NCBI RefSeq assembly: GCF_002101735.1 | Contig: NZ_LQPE01000072.1 | Coordinates: 1-60,792 of the forward strand | DNA: 60,792 nt | Reading direction: 5' to 3' | From: Mycobacterium kyorinense | GTDB lineage: Bacteria > Actinomycetota > Actinomycetes > Mycobacteriales > Mycobacteriaceae | In this document: positions 39,104 to 46,468 of the stretch, one piece after another | Layout of the letters: each line of letters starts with the position of its first letter | Position numbering within the stretch: position 1 is the stretch's first letter | The notes under the pieces: model-generated | What the model was told of the DNA's origin: nothing | What the model saw: only the letters and a program-made list of their open reading frames with translations | Database searches by the model: none | Position numbers and translations under genes: made by a program

Positions 39104-39739
39104 TTACGCCGGCTGCGCCGAAAGTTTCCGGTACTCCAGCACGGTGTCGATGATCCCGTAGTCCTTGGCCTCTTCGGCGGTCAGGATCTTGTCGCGGTCG
39201 GTGTCCTTGCGGATCACCTCGGCCTCCTTGCCGGTGTGGCGGGCCAGCGTGGTCTCCATCAGCGTGCGCATCCGCTCGATCTCGGCGGCCTGGATTTCCA
39301 GGTCGGAGAACTGCCCCTGGATCACGCCCGACAGCGACGGCTGGTGAATCAGCACCCGCGCGTTGGGCAGCGCCATCCGCTTGCCGGGAGTGCCGGCGGC
39401 CAACAACACCGCCGCAGCCGACGCGGCCTGCCCCAGGCACACGGTCTGGATGTCGGCACGCACGTACTGCATGGTGTCGTAAATCGCCATCAGCGAAGTG
39501 AATCCGCCACCCGGGGAGTTGATGTACATCGTGATGTCGCGATCGGGATCCAGCGACTCGAGCACCAGAAGCTGCGCCATGATGTCGTTGGCCGACGCGT
39601 CGTCGACCTGGACGCCGAGGAAGATGATGCGCTCCTCGAACAGCTTGTTGTACGGGTTGGATTCTTTGACGCCCCAACTCGAGTGCTCGATGAACGACGG
39701 CAGGATGTAACGGGCCTGTGGCTGGATTTCGGGATTCAT
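39104..39739 (-). CDS. clpP2: ATP-dependent Clp protease proteolytic subunit 2
   Basis: A 211-residue serine protease subunit forming one ring of the mixed ClpP1P2 tetradecamer. The catalytic triad is Ser107 (GQAASAAA), His132 (LIHQPSLSG) and Asp183. ATG 39739 overlaps the clpP1 stop as ATGA, ensuring co-translation with its partner. Confidence 0.97.
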   Translation of the reverse strand: MNPEIQPQARYILPSFIEHSSWGVKESNPYNKLFEERIIFLGVQVDDASANDIMAQLLVLESLDPDRDITMYINSPGGGFTSLMAIYDTMQYVRADIQTVCLGQAASAAAVLLAAGTPGKRMALPNARVLIHQPSLSGVIQGQFSDLEIQAAEIERMRTLMETTLARHTGKEAEVIRKDTDRDKILTAEEAKDYGIIDTVLEYRKLSAQPA

Positions 39740-40332
39740 GATGCGGCTCCGTTGACGGGGGCGTTGGTGATGATGTGGTCGACGAAGCCGTACTCCAGGG
39801 CTTCGGCAGCGGTGAACCAGCGGTCGCGGTCGGAGTCGGCCATGATCCGCTCGAGCGGCTGGCCGGTGAATTCCGCGTTGAGCCGGAACATTTCCTTCTT
39901 GATGACGGCGAACTGCTCGGCCTGGATCGCGATGTCGGCCGCGCTGCCGGTGACGCCGCCCAGCGGCTGGTGCATGAGGATGCGGGCGTGCGGCAACGTA
40001 TAGCGCTTGCCCTTGGTGCCCGCCGCCAACAGGAACTGGCCCATCGAGGCCGCCATGCCCATCGCGTAGGTGGCGATGTCGCAGGGGGCGAGCACCATCG
40101 TGTCGTAGATCGCCATACCGGCGCTGATCGACCCGCCAGGCGAATTGATATACAGCGAGATGTCTTTGGTCGGGTCCTCGGCGGCGAGCAGCAGAATCTG
40201 CGCGCAAAGCCGGTTGGCAACGTCGTCGTTGACCTCGGAACCCAGGAAGATGATGCGCTCGGAGAGCAAGCGCTCATAGACCGAGTCGACGAGGTTCAGA
40301 CCCTGCGTGTTCGAACGCATGTCACCGCTCAC
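39736..40332 (-). CDS. clpP1: ATP-dependent Clp protease proteolytic subunit 1
   Basis: A 198-residue ClpP subunit with triad Ser96 (GMAASMGQ), His121 (LMHQPLGG) and Asp170. It pairs with ClpP2 into the essential mixed protease served by ClpX and ClpC1. The start is GTG 40332 ([11 protein letters not shown]), with ATG 40320 as an internal alternative. It lies downstream of tig with a 95-nt gap. Confidence 0.96.
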   Translation of the reverse strand: MSGDMRSNTQGLNLVDSVYERLLSERIIFLGSEVNDDVANRLCAQILLLAAEDPTKDISLYINSPGGSISAGMAIYDTMVLAPCDIATYAMGMAASMGQFLLAAGTKGKRYTLPHARILMHQPLGGVTGSAADIAIQAEQFAVIKKEMFRLNAEFTGQPLERIMADSDRDRWFTAAEALEYGFVDHIITNAPVNGAAS

Positions 40333-40427
40333 AGTGCACTACCTGCTTTCTCGTGTTCACCTATGTCCGACACTAACCAACCGGCGCCGTGGTGCACTCC
40401 CCGAAGTGCCCGCGTTCGCTCAGAGCT

Positions 40428-41795
40428 TCACTCGGCGTCGCCCGCCGGCTCCACGTCGTCGGCTTCCTCCGCGGCACGCCGACCGAAGAACTCGCTGGTG
40501 TCGATCACATTCCCGTCGGTGTCGGTGACGGTGGCCGCCTCGACCACCGCGGCGATGGTCAGGCCGCGCCGCACGTCGGCGAACATGGCCGGCAACTGGT
40601 TGTTCTGCTGCATATAGGCAAGCAGCTGCTGCGGCTCGACGCCGTATTGCTGCGAGGTCATCACCAGCCGCTCGGTCAGGTCGTCCTGGCCCACCTGGAT
40701 GTCCAGGTCGTCGGCCAGCGCGTCGAGCAGCAGCTGGGTCTTGATCGCCTTCTCCGCGCCGGCGCGGGTGTCGGCGTCGAACTCCTCGCGCGACGACCCC
40801 TGCTCGGCAAGCGCCTCGGCGAATTTGGCTTCGTCGTGGTCGAAGCGGTGGATGGCGTTGTGCAGCGCGTCGTCGACCTGGGCCTGCACGACCGCCTCGG
40901 GCAGCGGCATGTCGACCTGTTCGAGCAGGGTGTCGAGCGTGGCGTTGCGGATCGCCTCCGCCTGCCGGATGCGCTTGACCCGTCGCACCTGGTCGGCCAG
41001 GTTGGCCCGCAGCTCCTCGATGGTGTCGAATTCGCTTGCCAATTGGGCGAATTCGTCGTCGGGCTCGGGCAGCTCGCGTTCCTTGACCGACCCGACGGTG
41101 ACGGTAACCTCGGCGTCCTGCCCGGCGTGCGGCCCGGCGGCCAGCTTGGTGGTGAATGTTTTCGATTCGCCTGCCGACAGACCGACGATCGCTTCGTCGA
41201 GCCCCTCGACCAACTGGCCGGAGCCCACCTCGTGGGACAGGCCCTGCGTCGTCGCCTCCGGCACGTCCTCGCCGTTGACCGTGGCCGACAAATCGATCGA
41301 GACGAAGTCGCCGTTGGCGGCGGGCCGCTCGACCGACGTCAGCGTGCCGAACCGGGCCCGCAGCGACTGCAGCTCGGCGTCGACGTCCTCGTCGCTGACC
41401 TCGATGGGATCGACGGTGATCTTCAACGAGCTCAGGTCCGGCAGCGTGATCTCCGGGCGCACGTCGACCTCGGCGGTGAACGTCAGCTCCTGGCCGTACT
41501 CCTTGTTGGTCACCTCGATGTCGGGCTGGCCCAGCGGCCGCACCTCCGACTCCGTCACCGCCTGGGTGTAGCGGCTGGGCAGGGCTTCACTGATGACCTG
41601 GTCGAGCATCGCCTCACGGCCGAAGCGCGCCTCGAGCAGCTTGGCCGGCGCCTTGCCGGGTCGAAAACCCGGCAACCGCACCTGCTTGGCCAGTTCCTTG
41701 TAGGCACGGTCGAAGTCGGGTTCGAGCTCGGTGAACGGCACCTCGACATTGATCCGAACCCGGGTCGGGCTCAATTGCTCGACGGTGCTTTTCAC
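40428..41795 (-). CDS. tig: trigger factor
   Basis: A ribosome-associated chaperone and peptidyl-prolyl isomerase, 455 residues. The N-terminal ribosome-binding signature is [18 protein letters not shown] (44-61), the PPIase domain lies near 155-240, the C-terminal domain is helical, and the tail is acidic. The start is GTG 41795 with a GAGGAG ribosome site. The usual tig-clpP1-clpP2 order is kept. Confidence 0.97.
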   Translation of the reverse strand: MKSTVEQLSPTRVRINVEVPFTELEPDFDRAYKELAKQVRLPGFRPGKAPAKLLEARFGREAMLDQVISEALPSRYTQAVTESEVRPLGQPDIEVTNKEYGQELTFTAEVDVRPEITLPDLSSLKITVDPIEVSDEDVDAELQSLRARFGTLTSVERPAANGDFVSIDLSATVNGEDVPEATTQGLSHEVGSGQLVEGLDEAIVGLSAGESKTFTTKLAAGPHAGQDAEVTVTVGSVKERELPEPDDEFAQLASEFDTIEELRANLADQVRRVKRIRQAEAIRNATLDTLLEQVDMPLPEAVVQAQVDDALHNAIHRFDHDEAKFAEALAEQGSSREEFDADTRAGAEKAIKTQLLLDALADDLDIQVGQDDLTERLVMTSQQYGVEPQQLLAYMQQNNQLPAMFADVRRGLTIAAVVEAATVTDTDGNVIDTSEFFGRRAAEEADDVEPAGDAE

Positions 41796-41846
41796 GGCTG
41801 TGCTCCTCGGTGTCGGTTCTGATGGGCTTCGGCGCTCGGTGCGGAG

Positions 41847-41920
41847 TCGGGGTGACAGGATTTGAACCTGCGGCCTTCCGCTCCCAAAGCGGATGCGCTA
41901 CCAAGCTGCGCTACACCCCG
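41847..41920 (-). tRNA. tRNA-Pro (TGG anticodon)
   Basis: A 74-nt cloverleaf. The acceptor stem is CGGGGTG/CACCCCG with discriminator A, the D-arm is GCGCAGCTTGGTAGCGC, the anticodon loop TTTGGGA has the anticodon TGG, and the T-arm holds GGTTCAAATCC. The 3' CCA is not encoded. Divergent from the tRNA-Gly gene. Confidence 0.95.
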
Positions 41921-41948
41921 CGGTGACCTCGCGATCCTACGGCCCGAC

Positions 41949-41996
41949 GACGCCGTCCCCGGCATCGACCTCACGGCAAGGTCACGGGACGGCGTC
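41949..41996. repeat. long inverted repeat between the divergent tRNA genes
   Basis: A perfect 11-bp outer stem GACGCCGTCCC (41949-41959) with GGGACGGCGTC (41986-41996) encloses a second 5-bp stem, GACCT/AGGTC (41967-41971 / 41979-41983). It lies 28 nt upstream of the tRNA-Pro gene and 50 nt upstream of the tRNA-Gly gene, so it is not a simple terminator for either. Confidence 0.7.
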
Positions 41997-42046
41997 ATTT
42001 GGATTTGATGTCGGACGCGCCGTACAGTCTGGCTCGAGTTGTGCAT

Positions 42047-42117
42047 GCGGGCGTAGCTCAATGGTAGAGCCCTAGTCTTCCAAACTAGCGACGCGGGTTC
42101 GATTCCCGTCGCCCGCT
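42047..42117 (+). tRNA. tRNA-Gly (TCC anticodon)
   Basis: A 71-nt cloverleaf. The acceptor stem is GCGGGCG/CGCCCGC with discriminator T, the D-arm is AGCTCAATGGTAGAGC, the anticodon loop CTTCCAA has the anticodon TCC in stem CTAGT/ACTAG, and the T-arm holds GGGTTCGATTCCC. No encoded CCA. Confidence 0.96.
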
Positions 42118-42148
42118 CGACTGGGGTTGTCCCAAAGGGAAAGGCGCG

Positions 42149-43333
42149 ATGGGCGACGTCGAAATCCAGGGCACGTGCGCGTCGGGTTTCGAGAGGGTGC
42201 GCGACGCGTTCCGGCAGAATTTCGCGCTGCGCGGCGAGGTCGGCGCCGCCGTCGCCGCCTGGGTGGACGGCGCTCTCGTCGTCAACCTCTGGGGTGGCTG
42301 CGCGGACGCGGCCGGCGAACGGCCCTGGCGGGAAGACACCCTGGCCACCGTGCTCTCGACCACCAAGGGACTGAGCAGCACATGCGTGCACCAGCTTGTC
42401 GAACGCGGTGAGATCGACCTGGATGCGCCGGTGGCCCGCTACTGGCCGGAATTCGGACAGGCCGGCAAGGAGGCCATCACCATCGCGATGGTGATGAGCC
42501 ATCGGTCGGGGGTGATCGGCCCACGCACCCGGATGCCGTGGGAGAAGGTCGCCGACTGGGAATTCGTCTGCGATCAACTTGCCGCCGCCGAACCGTGGTG
42601 GGAGCCCGGCACCGCGCAGGGCTACCACATGACCACGTTCGGTTTCATCCTCGGCGAGGTGGTGCGCCGGGTCACCGGGAAAACGATCGGCCAGTACCTG
42701 CGTGCCGAGATCGCCGAGCCTCTGGGCATCGACGTGCACATCGGTTTGTCGCCGGCCGCACAGCATCGCTGCGCCGATCTGGTGAACAAGCCGCACATCC
42801 GCAAGATGCTGGCCGACGTCAACGCGCCGGGTTACCCCACGTCGCTGGACCAGCACCCGAAGGCGGGGCTGGCGGTGTCGATGGGCTTCGCCCCCGACGA
42901 TGAGCTGGGCTCCAATGACCTGCAGCTGTGGCGGGCGCTCGAGTTCCCGGGCACCAACGCGCAGGTGTCGGCGCTGGGCCTGGCGACCTTCTACAACGCG
43001 CTCGCCCAGGAGAAGCTGCTAAGCCGCCGCCACATGGAGCTGATCCGGGTGCCGCAGGGCGGCTTCGAGACCGACCTGGTGCTGGGTCCGCGGGTGGCCG
43101 ACCACGGCTGGGGCCTGGGCTACATGCTCAACCAGCGCTGCGTCAACGGGCCCAACCCGCACATCTTCGGGCACGGCGGGCTGGGCGGCTCGTTCGGGTT
43201 CGTCGACTTGGAACACCGAATCGGCTACGCGTATGTGATGAATCGGTTCGACGCCACCAAAGCCAACGCCGACCCGCGCAGTGTGGCGCTGTCCGGCGAG
43301 ATCTACGCGGCGCTGGGCGTCAAGGGAGGCTGA
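42149..43333 (+). CDS. lipP: class C beta-lactamase-fold esterase/lipase LipP
   Basis: A 394-residue serine hydrolase of the beta-lactamase/EstB family. The nucleophile motif SxxK is STTK (about residues 74-77), the Tyr motif is QGYHMTTFG, and the third motif lies near HGGLGGSFG. It probably cleaves short-chain esters. No signal peptide. ATG 42149 follows AAAGGGAAAGG. It is the ortholog of Rv2463 by sequence and position. Confidence 0.88.
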   Translation: MGDVEIQGTCASGFERVRDAFRQNFALRGEVGAAVAAWVDGALVVNLWGGCADAAGERPWREDTLATVLSTTKGLSSTCVHQLVERGEIDLDAPVARYWPEFGQAGKEAITIAMVMSHRSGVIGPRTRMPWEKVADWEFVCDQLAAAEPWWEPGTAQGYHMTTFGFILGEVVRRVTGKTIGQYLRAEIAEPLGIDVHIGLSPAAQHRCADLVNKPHIRKMLADVNAPGYPTSLDQHPKAGLAVSMGFAPDDELGSNDLQLWRALEFPGTNAQVSALGLATFYNALAQEKLLSRRHMELIRVPQGGFETDLVLGPRVADHGWGLGYMLNQRCVNGPNPHIFGHGGLGGSFGFVDLEHRIGYAYVMNRFDATKANADPRSVALSGEIYAALGVKGG

Positions 43334-43342
43334 GGCGCGGCG

Positions 43343-43666
43343 CTAGTGCCCGCCGCCGCCACCGCCGCCACCGCCGTGGCCGCCGCTGCCGCCTCCGGCC
43401 GCACCGCCGTCCTCCCCGCCGCCGACAGCGCCGGGCGCCGGCCCGTTGGGGCCGGGTCCGCCGGGACCGGGACCGTAATCCCCGCCGGGGCCGGGGCCGT
43501 TGCAGTACGGGCCGTTTCCGGGGTTCCAGTCGTCGCCCGGGTTGCACGGGTAAGCCGGGAAAGCCGTCGTTTGCGCGTGGACGTCGCTGGCCGCGCCGAA
43601 CCCGACCAGGCCCAAACCTGCCGAGAGCAAGGCCGTCGTTGCAGCGACGCGTACAGATTTCTTCAT
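43343..43666 (-). CDS. secreted Gly/Pro-rich protein, paralog 1
   Basis: A 107-residue small exported protein of unknown function. The signal peptide (about 1-29: MKKSVRVAATTALLSAGL..ASDVHAQ) is followed by a short segment with two Cys (YPCNPGDDWNPGNGPYCNG) and a Gly/Pro-rich tail ending in poly-Gly. The tail has the low-complexity look of cell-wall-associated proteins. It is a paralog of the next gene: same signal peptide motif GLGLxGxGAASxxHAQ and a Cys/Trp/Asp-Pro core. ATG 43666 was chosen. Confidence 0.75.
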   Translation of the reverse strand: MKKSVRVAATTALLSAGLGLVGFGAASDVHAQTTAFPAYPCNPGDDWNPGNGPYCNGPGPGGDYGPGPGGPGPNGPAPGAVGGGEDGGAAGGGSGGHGGGGGGGGGH

Positions 43667-43766
43667 CTTCCGGCGGTACCCCGAGGGCTTGTGCCCCAAA
43701 CGGACTGCGGCTTTTGGGCGACGGTCGCGGGCTTGGCCGCGACCGTCGCTGCGCTGGTCAGATGGG

Positions 43767-44132
43767 CTAGTGACGGGGTCCGCCGGGGTGATCCCCTGGC
43801 CCGCCTGGGCCGCCAGGACCGCCCGGGTGGTCGTCAGGTCCGCCGGGTCCGGGGTGCCATCCAGGTCCACCAGGCGGGGGCGGCCCGCCAGGTCCCCAAC
43901 CGGGTCCCCAGTGCGGGTCGGGATGCGGGTTGGGTCCGGGACCACGCCAGTTTTCGTGGCAAGAGTTCCACTCCCAGTTAGGACCCCAGCCCGGGTCCCA
44001 GAAGTCACCCGGGCACCATTGCGGGAAGGGGCCGGGCTGGGCGTGGGCCTCCGATGCGGCGCCGATACCAGCCAACCCCAAACCGACGGCGACGACGGCT
44101 GTTGCTGCAGTGATGTGTGCGATTCGTTTCAC
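43767..44132 (-). CDS. secreted Gly/Pro-rich protein, paralog 2
   Basis: A 121-residue exported protein. The signal peptide is VKRIAHITAATAVVAVGLGL..SEAHAQ. The mature core WCPGDFWDPGWGPNWEWNSC is Trp-rich with two Cys. A His/Pro/Gly-rich tail (PGGPGDHPGG type) could bind metal. The start is GTG 44132 with AAGGA upstream. It is a tandem paralog of the preceding gene, which looks like a local duplication with divergent tails. Function unknown. Confidence 0.75.
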   Translation of the reverse strand: MKRIAHITAATAVVAVGLGLAGIGAASEAHAQPGPFPQWCPGDFWDPGWGPNWEWNSCHENWRGPGPNPHPDPHWGPGWGPGGPPPPGGPGWHPGPGGPDDHPGGPGGPGGPGDHPGGPRH

Positions 44133-44228
44133 ACAGTCCTTCGTATCAAACCAACCTATGTGCCAGATGTGAGTCAGTTTTGAATGGAATGGCTTGCGCC
44201 CCAAGCTTGATCAATGCGGCGGAATCTG

Positions 44229-45023
44229 CTATCGCTGGCATTCGGGACACCAGAAGACATTCCGGCCTTCCAGTTCCGCGGTGTGGACCGTCGTCCCGCA
44301 CACCCGGCACGGGTCGCCGGCGCGGCGATAGACATAGGTGCGCGGGCGATCGGGCAGATACGACGGCGCGCCATGGTCGTGTTCGGGGCGCACCACGAAG
44401 ATCTTGCCGCGGCGGAGCCCGATTTTCATCAGCGCGACCAAATCGGTCCATGCTTCGGTGAATTCGGCTTCGGTGATCGCGCGGCCGACCCGATAGGGGT
44501 CGATGGCGTGGCGGAACAGCAGCTCGCTGCGGTAGACGTTGCCGACACCGGCGATCACCGTCTGGTCCATCAACAGCGCGCCGATTGGCCTGCGGGACTT
44601 GGTAATCCGCGCCCACGCCCATCCCGGGTCGGCGTCGCGGCGCAACGGGTCGGGGCCGAGCCGGGCCACCACGTCGGCGACCTGCGCGTCGTCGATTAGT
44701 TCGCACACCGTCGGGCCGCGTAGGTCGGTGCCGTATTCGGCGCCGACCATCCGCATGCGCACCTGACCGACCGGGGCGGGCATCGGTGTGGCGTGCTCGG
44801 TGAAACTACCGTAAAGACCAAGGTGCACATGCACTATCGGGCCGTCGGTGTAGTGGTGGAACAGGTGCTTGCCCCACACGCTGGTGCGTCGCAGCACCCG
44901 GCCGTCGACGGCCGCCGCCGAGTCCGCGAACCGGCCCTGGGGGCTGGACACCGCGACAGGTGCGCCGGCGAACCGCCGCTGGTGCAGCCGCGCCAGCCGG
45001 TGCAGGGTGTGACCTTCGGGCAC
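44229..45023 (-). CDS. nei: Fpg/Nei family DNA glycosylase (endonuclease VIII type)
   Basis: A base-excision repair glycosylase/AP lyase for oxidised bases, 264 residues. The initiator is followed by PEGHTLHR, with Pro2 and Glu3 as catalytic residues. The helix-two-turn-helix lies near MDQTVIAGVGNVYRSELL. The C-terminal zinc finger is CRVCG..CPECQ. The start is GTG 45023, 2 nt after the rpiB stop; a longer frame inside rpiB is rejected because Pro2 must follow the start. Matches Rv2464c. Confidence 0.92.
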   Translation of the reverse strand: MPEGHTLHRLARLHQRRFAGAPVAVSSPQGRFADSAAAVDGRVLRRTSVWGKHLFHHYTDGPIVHVHLGLYGSFTEHATPMPAPVGQVRMRMVGAEYGTDLRGPTVCELIDDAQVADVVARLGPDPLRRDADPGWAWARITKSRRPIGALLMDQTVIAGVGNVYRSELLFRHAIDPYRVGRAITEAEFTEAWTDLVALMKIGLRRGKIFVVRPEHDHGAPSYLPDRPRTYVYRRAGDPCRVCGTTVHTAELEGRNVFWCPECQR

Positions 45024-45025
45024 GG

Positions 45026-45505
45026 TCAGCCGTCGGCGCCGGGTACCGGCGGCGCTTGGTGGGTGCGTTCGTATTCGGTGAGGATGTCGATACGGCGTTG
45101 GTGGCGTTCGGCTTCCGACCATGGCGTGCTGACGAACGCATCGACGATGGCCAGCGCCTCGGGAACGGTGTGCATCCGCCCGCCGATGCCGATCAGCTGC
45201 GCGTTGTTGTGCTGGCGCGCCAGCGTCGCGGTTTCCACGCTCCAGGCCAGCGCGCAGCGGGCACCGGGAACCTTGTTGGCGGCAATCTGCTCGCCGTTGC
45301 CCGACCCGCCGAGCACGATGCCCAGGCTTCCGGGATCGGCCACCGTGCGCGACGCGGCGGCGATGCAGAACGCCGGGTAGTCGTCATCGGCGTCGTAACT
45401 GAACGCGCCGCAATCGATCGGCTCGTGGCCGGCCTTCTGCAGGTGCTCGAGGATCTGCTGCTTGAGTTCGTAGCCGGCATGGTCGGAGCCGAGGTAGACG
45501 CGCAT
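45026..45505 (-). CDS. rpiB: ribose-5-phosphate isomerase B
   Basis: Interconverts ribose 5-phosphate and ribulose 5-phosphate. 159 residues, N-terminus MRVYLGSDHAGYELK. In the active loop GGSGNGEQ, Glu72 takes the role of the catalytic base, as in the mycobacterial enzyme, which lacks the E. coli cysteine. It is followed 2 nt later by nei. Confidence 0.95.
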   Translation of the reverse strand: MRVYLGSDHAGYELKQQILEHLQKAGHEPIDCGAFSYDADDDYPAFCIAAASRTVADPGSLGIVLGGSGNGEQIAANKVPGARCALAWSVETATLARQHNNAQLIGIGGRMHTVPEALAIVDAFVSTPWSEAERHQRRIDILTEYERTHQAPPVPGADG

Positions 45506-45548
45506 CCCGACATTCTTTCATTGCCGCTTTTATTGCCGCTTTCATTGC

Positions 45549-45610
45549 CGCGAGCGTGCGTGTCGCCGGTCGACATGCCGATCTAGCCACCGGGTTTGCG
45601 CACGCTCGCG
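45549..45610. repeat. 62-bp intergenic element, copy 3 (inverted)
   Basis: Perfect 12-bp ends CGCGAGCGTGCG (45549-45560) and CGCACGCTCGCG (45599-45610). The interior matches copy 2 when reverse-complemented. It lies 11 nt beyond the stop of the DsbA-like gene and 43 nt before the rpiB start. Confidence 0.9.
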
Positions 45611-45621
45611 CCGAACGCGCG

Positions 45622-46233
45622 CTAGTCGAATTCGGGACGTTCGGTGCGGGTCCGCTTCAATTCCCAGAAGTGCGGGTAGGAGGCGAACGTCACCGAGGCG
45701 TCCCACAGCTTGCCGGCCTCCTCGCCGCGGGGGATCTTCGACAGCACCGGGCCGAAGAACGCCACGCCGTTGACGTGGATGGTCGGCGTGCCGACGTCCT
45801 CGCCGACTGCGTCCATCCCGGCGTGGTGGCTCTTGCGCAGCGCCTCGTCGTAGGCGTCGGTGTTGGCGGCGTCGGCGAGCTCGGCGGGCAATCCGACCTC
45901 GGCCAGTGACTGCTTGATGACGTCGTCGAGGTCCTTGTTGTCCTCGTTGTGTATGCGGGTGCCCATTGCGGTGTACAGCGGCGCGAGCACCTTGGCGCCG
46001 TGGGCCTGCTCGGCGGCGATCGCGACCCGCACCGGACCGAAGGCCTTCGACAGCCGTTCGCGGTACTCCTCCGGCAGATCGTCGCGGTTCTCGTTGAGCA
46101 CCGCCAGGCTCATCACGTGGAAGTTCACATCGATGTCGCGGACCTTTTCGACCTCCAGGATCCAGCGCGACGTGATCCATGCCCACGGGCACAGCGGATC
46201 GAACCAGAAATCGGCGACTGACTTCTCGGGCAT
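45622..46233 (-). CDS. DsbA-family mycothiol-dependent oxidoreductase homolog (Rv2466c-type)
   Basis: A 203-residue thioredoxin-fold protein with a helical insertion. It matches Rv2466c, a mycothiol-dependent reductase that activates thienopyrimidine prodrugs in M. tuberculosis. The active site reads [14 protein letters not shown] recall the M. tuberculosis motif as CPWC, so the resolving cysteine is Ala here (codon GCA) and only the N-terminal Cys remains. The cis-Pro loop GTPTIHVNG is conserved. ATG 46233 with a GAGAGGA ribosome site. Confidence 0.9.
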   Translation of the reverse strand: MPEKSVADFWFDPLCPWAWITSRWILEVEKVRDIDVNFHVMSLAVLNENRDDLPEEYRERLSKAFGPVRVAIAAEQAHGAKVLAPLYTAMGTRIHNEDNKDLDDVIKQSLAEVGLPAELADAANTDAYDEALRKSHHAGMDAVGEDVGTPTIHVNGVAFFGPVLSKIPRGEEAGKLWDASVTFASYPHFWELKRTRTERPEFD

Positions 46234-46302
46234 GGGGATCCTCTCGTTGGCGGTGCGATTAACCGTCCAGCACAACCGTAGCCGCGGGACGACTGTTCCC
46301 GC

Positions 46303-46460
46303 CGCCCGGCAGCGCCGCGCTTGCGATCGCCGCCCGGTTGTTGCGCCGACCCGCTGCGCCCGGCGCCCGGCAGCGCCGCGCTTGCGATCGCCGCCCGGTT
46401 GTCGCGGCGACCCGCTGCGCCCGGCGCCCGGCAGCGCCGCGCTTGCGATCGCCGCCTAGG
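46303..46460. repeat. 61-bp tandem repeat, about 2.6 copies, upstream of pepN
   Basis: Units start at 46303, 46364 and 46425 with the core CGCCCGGCAGCGCCGCGCTT and the palindrome GCGATCGC. Copies 1 and 2 differ at a few bases; copy 3 is truncated at the pepN ribosome site. It fills most of the divergent region between the DsbA-like gene and pepN, so copy number could affect both promoters. Confidence 0.9.
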
Positions 46461-46468
46461 TTGGAGCC

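Noticed and set aside
40333..40427. Terminator between tig and clpP1
   Set aside because: Only a 5-bp GCACT/AGTGC stem is seen; too weak to call.
46303..46460. CRISPR array at the 61-bp repeat
   Set aside because: Units are directly adjacent with no unique spacers, and no cas genes are present.
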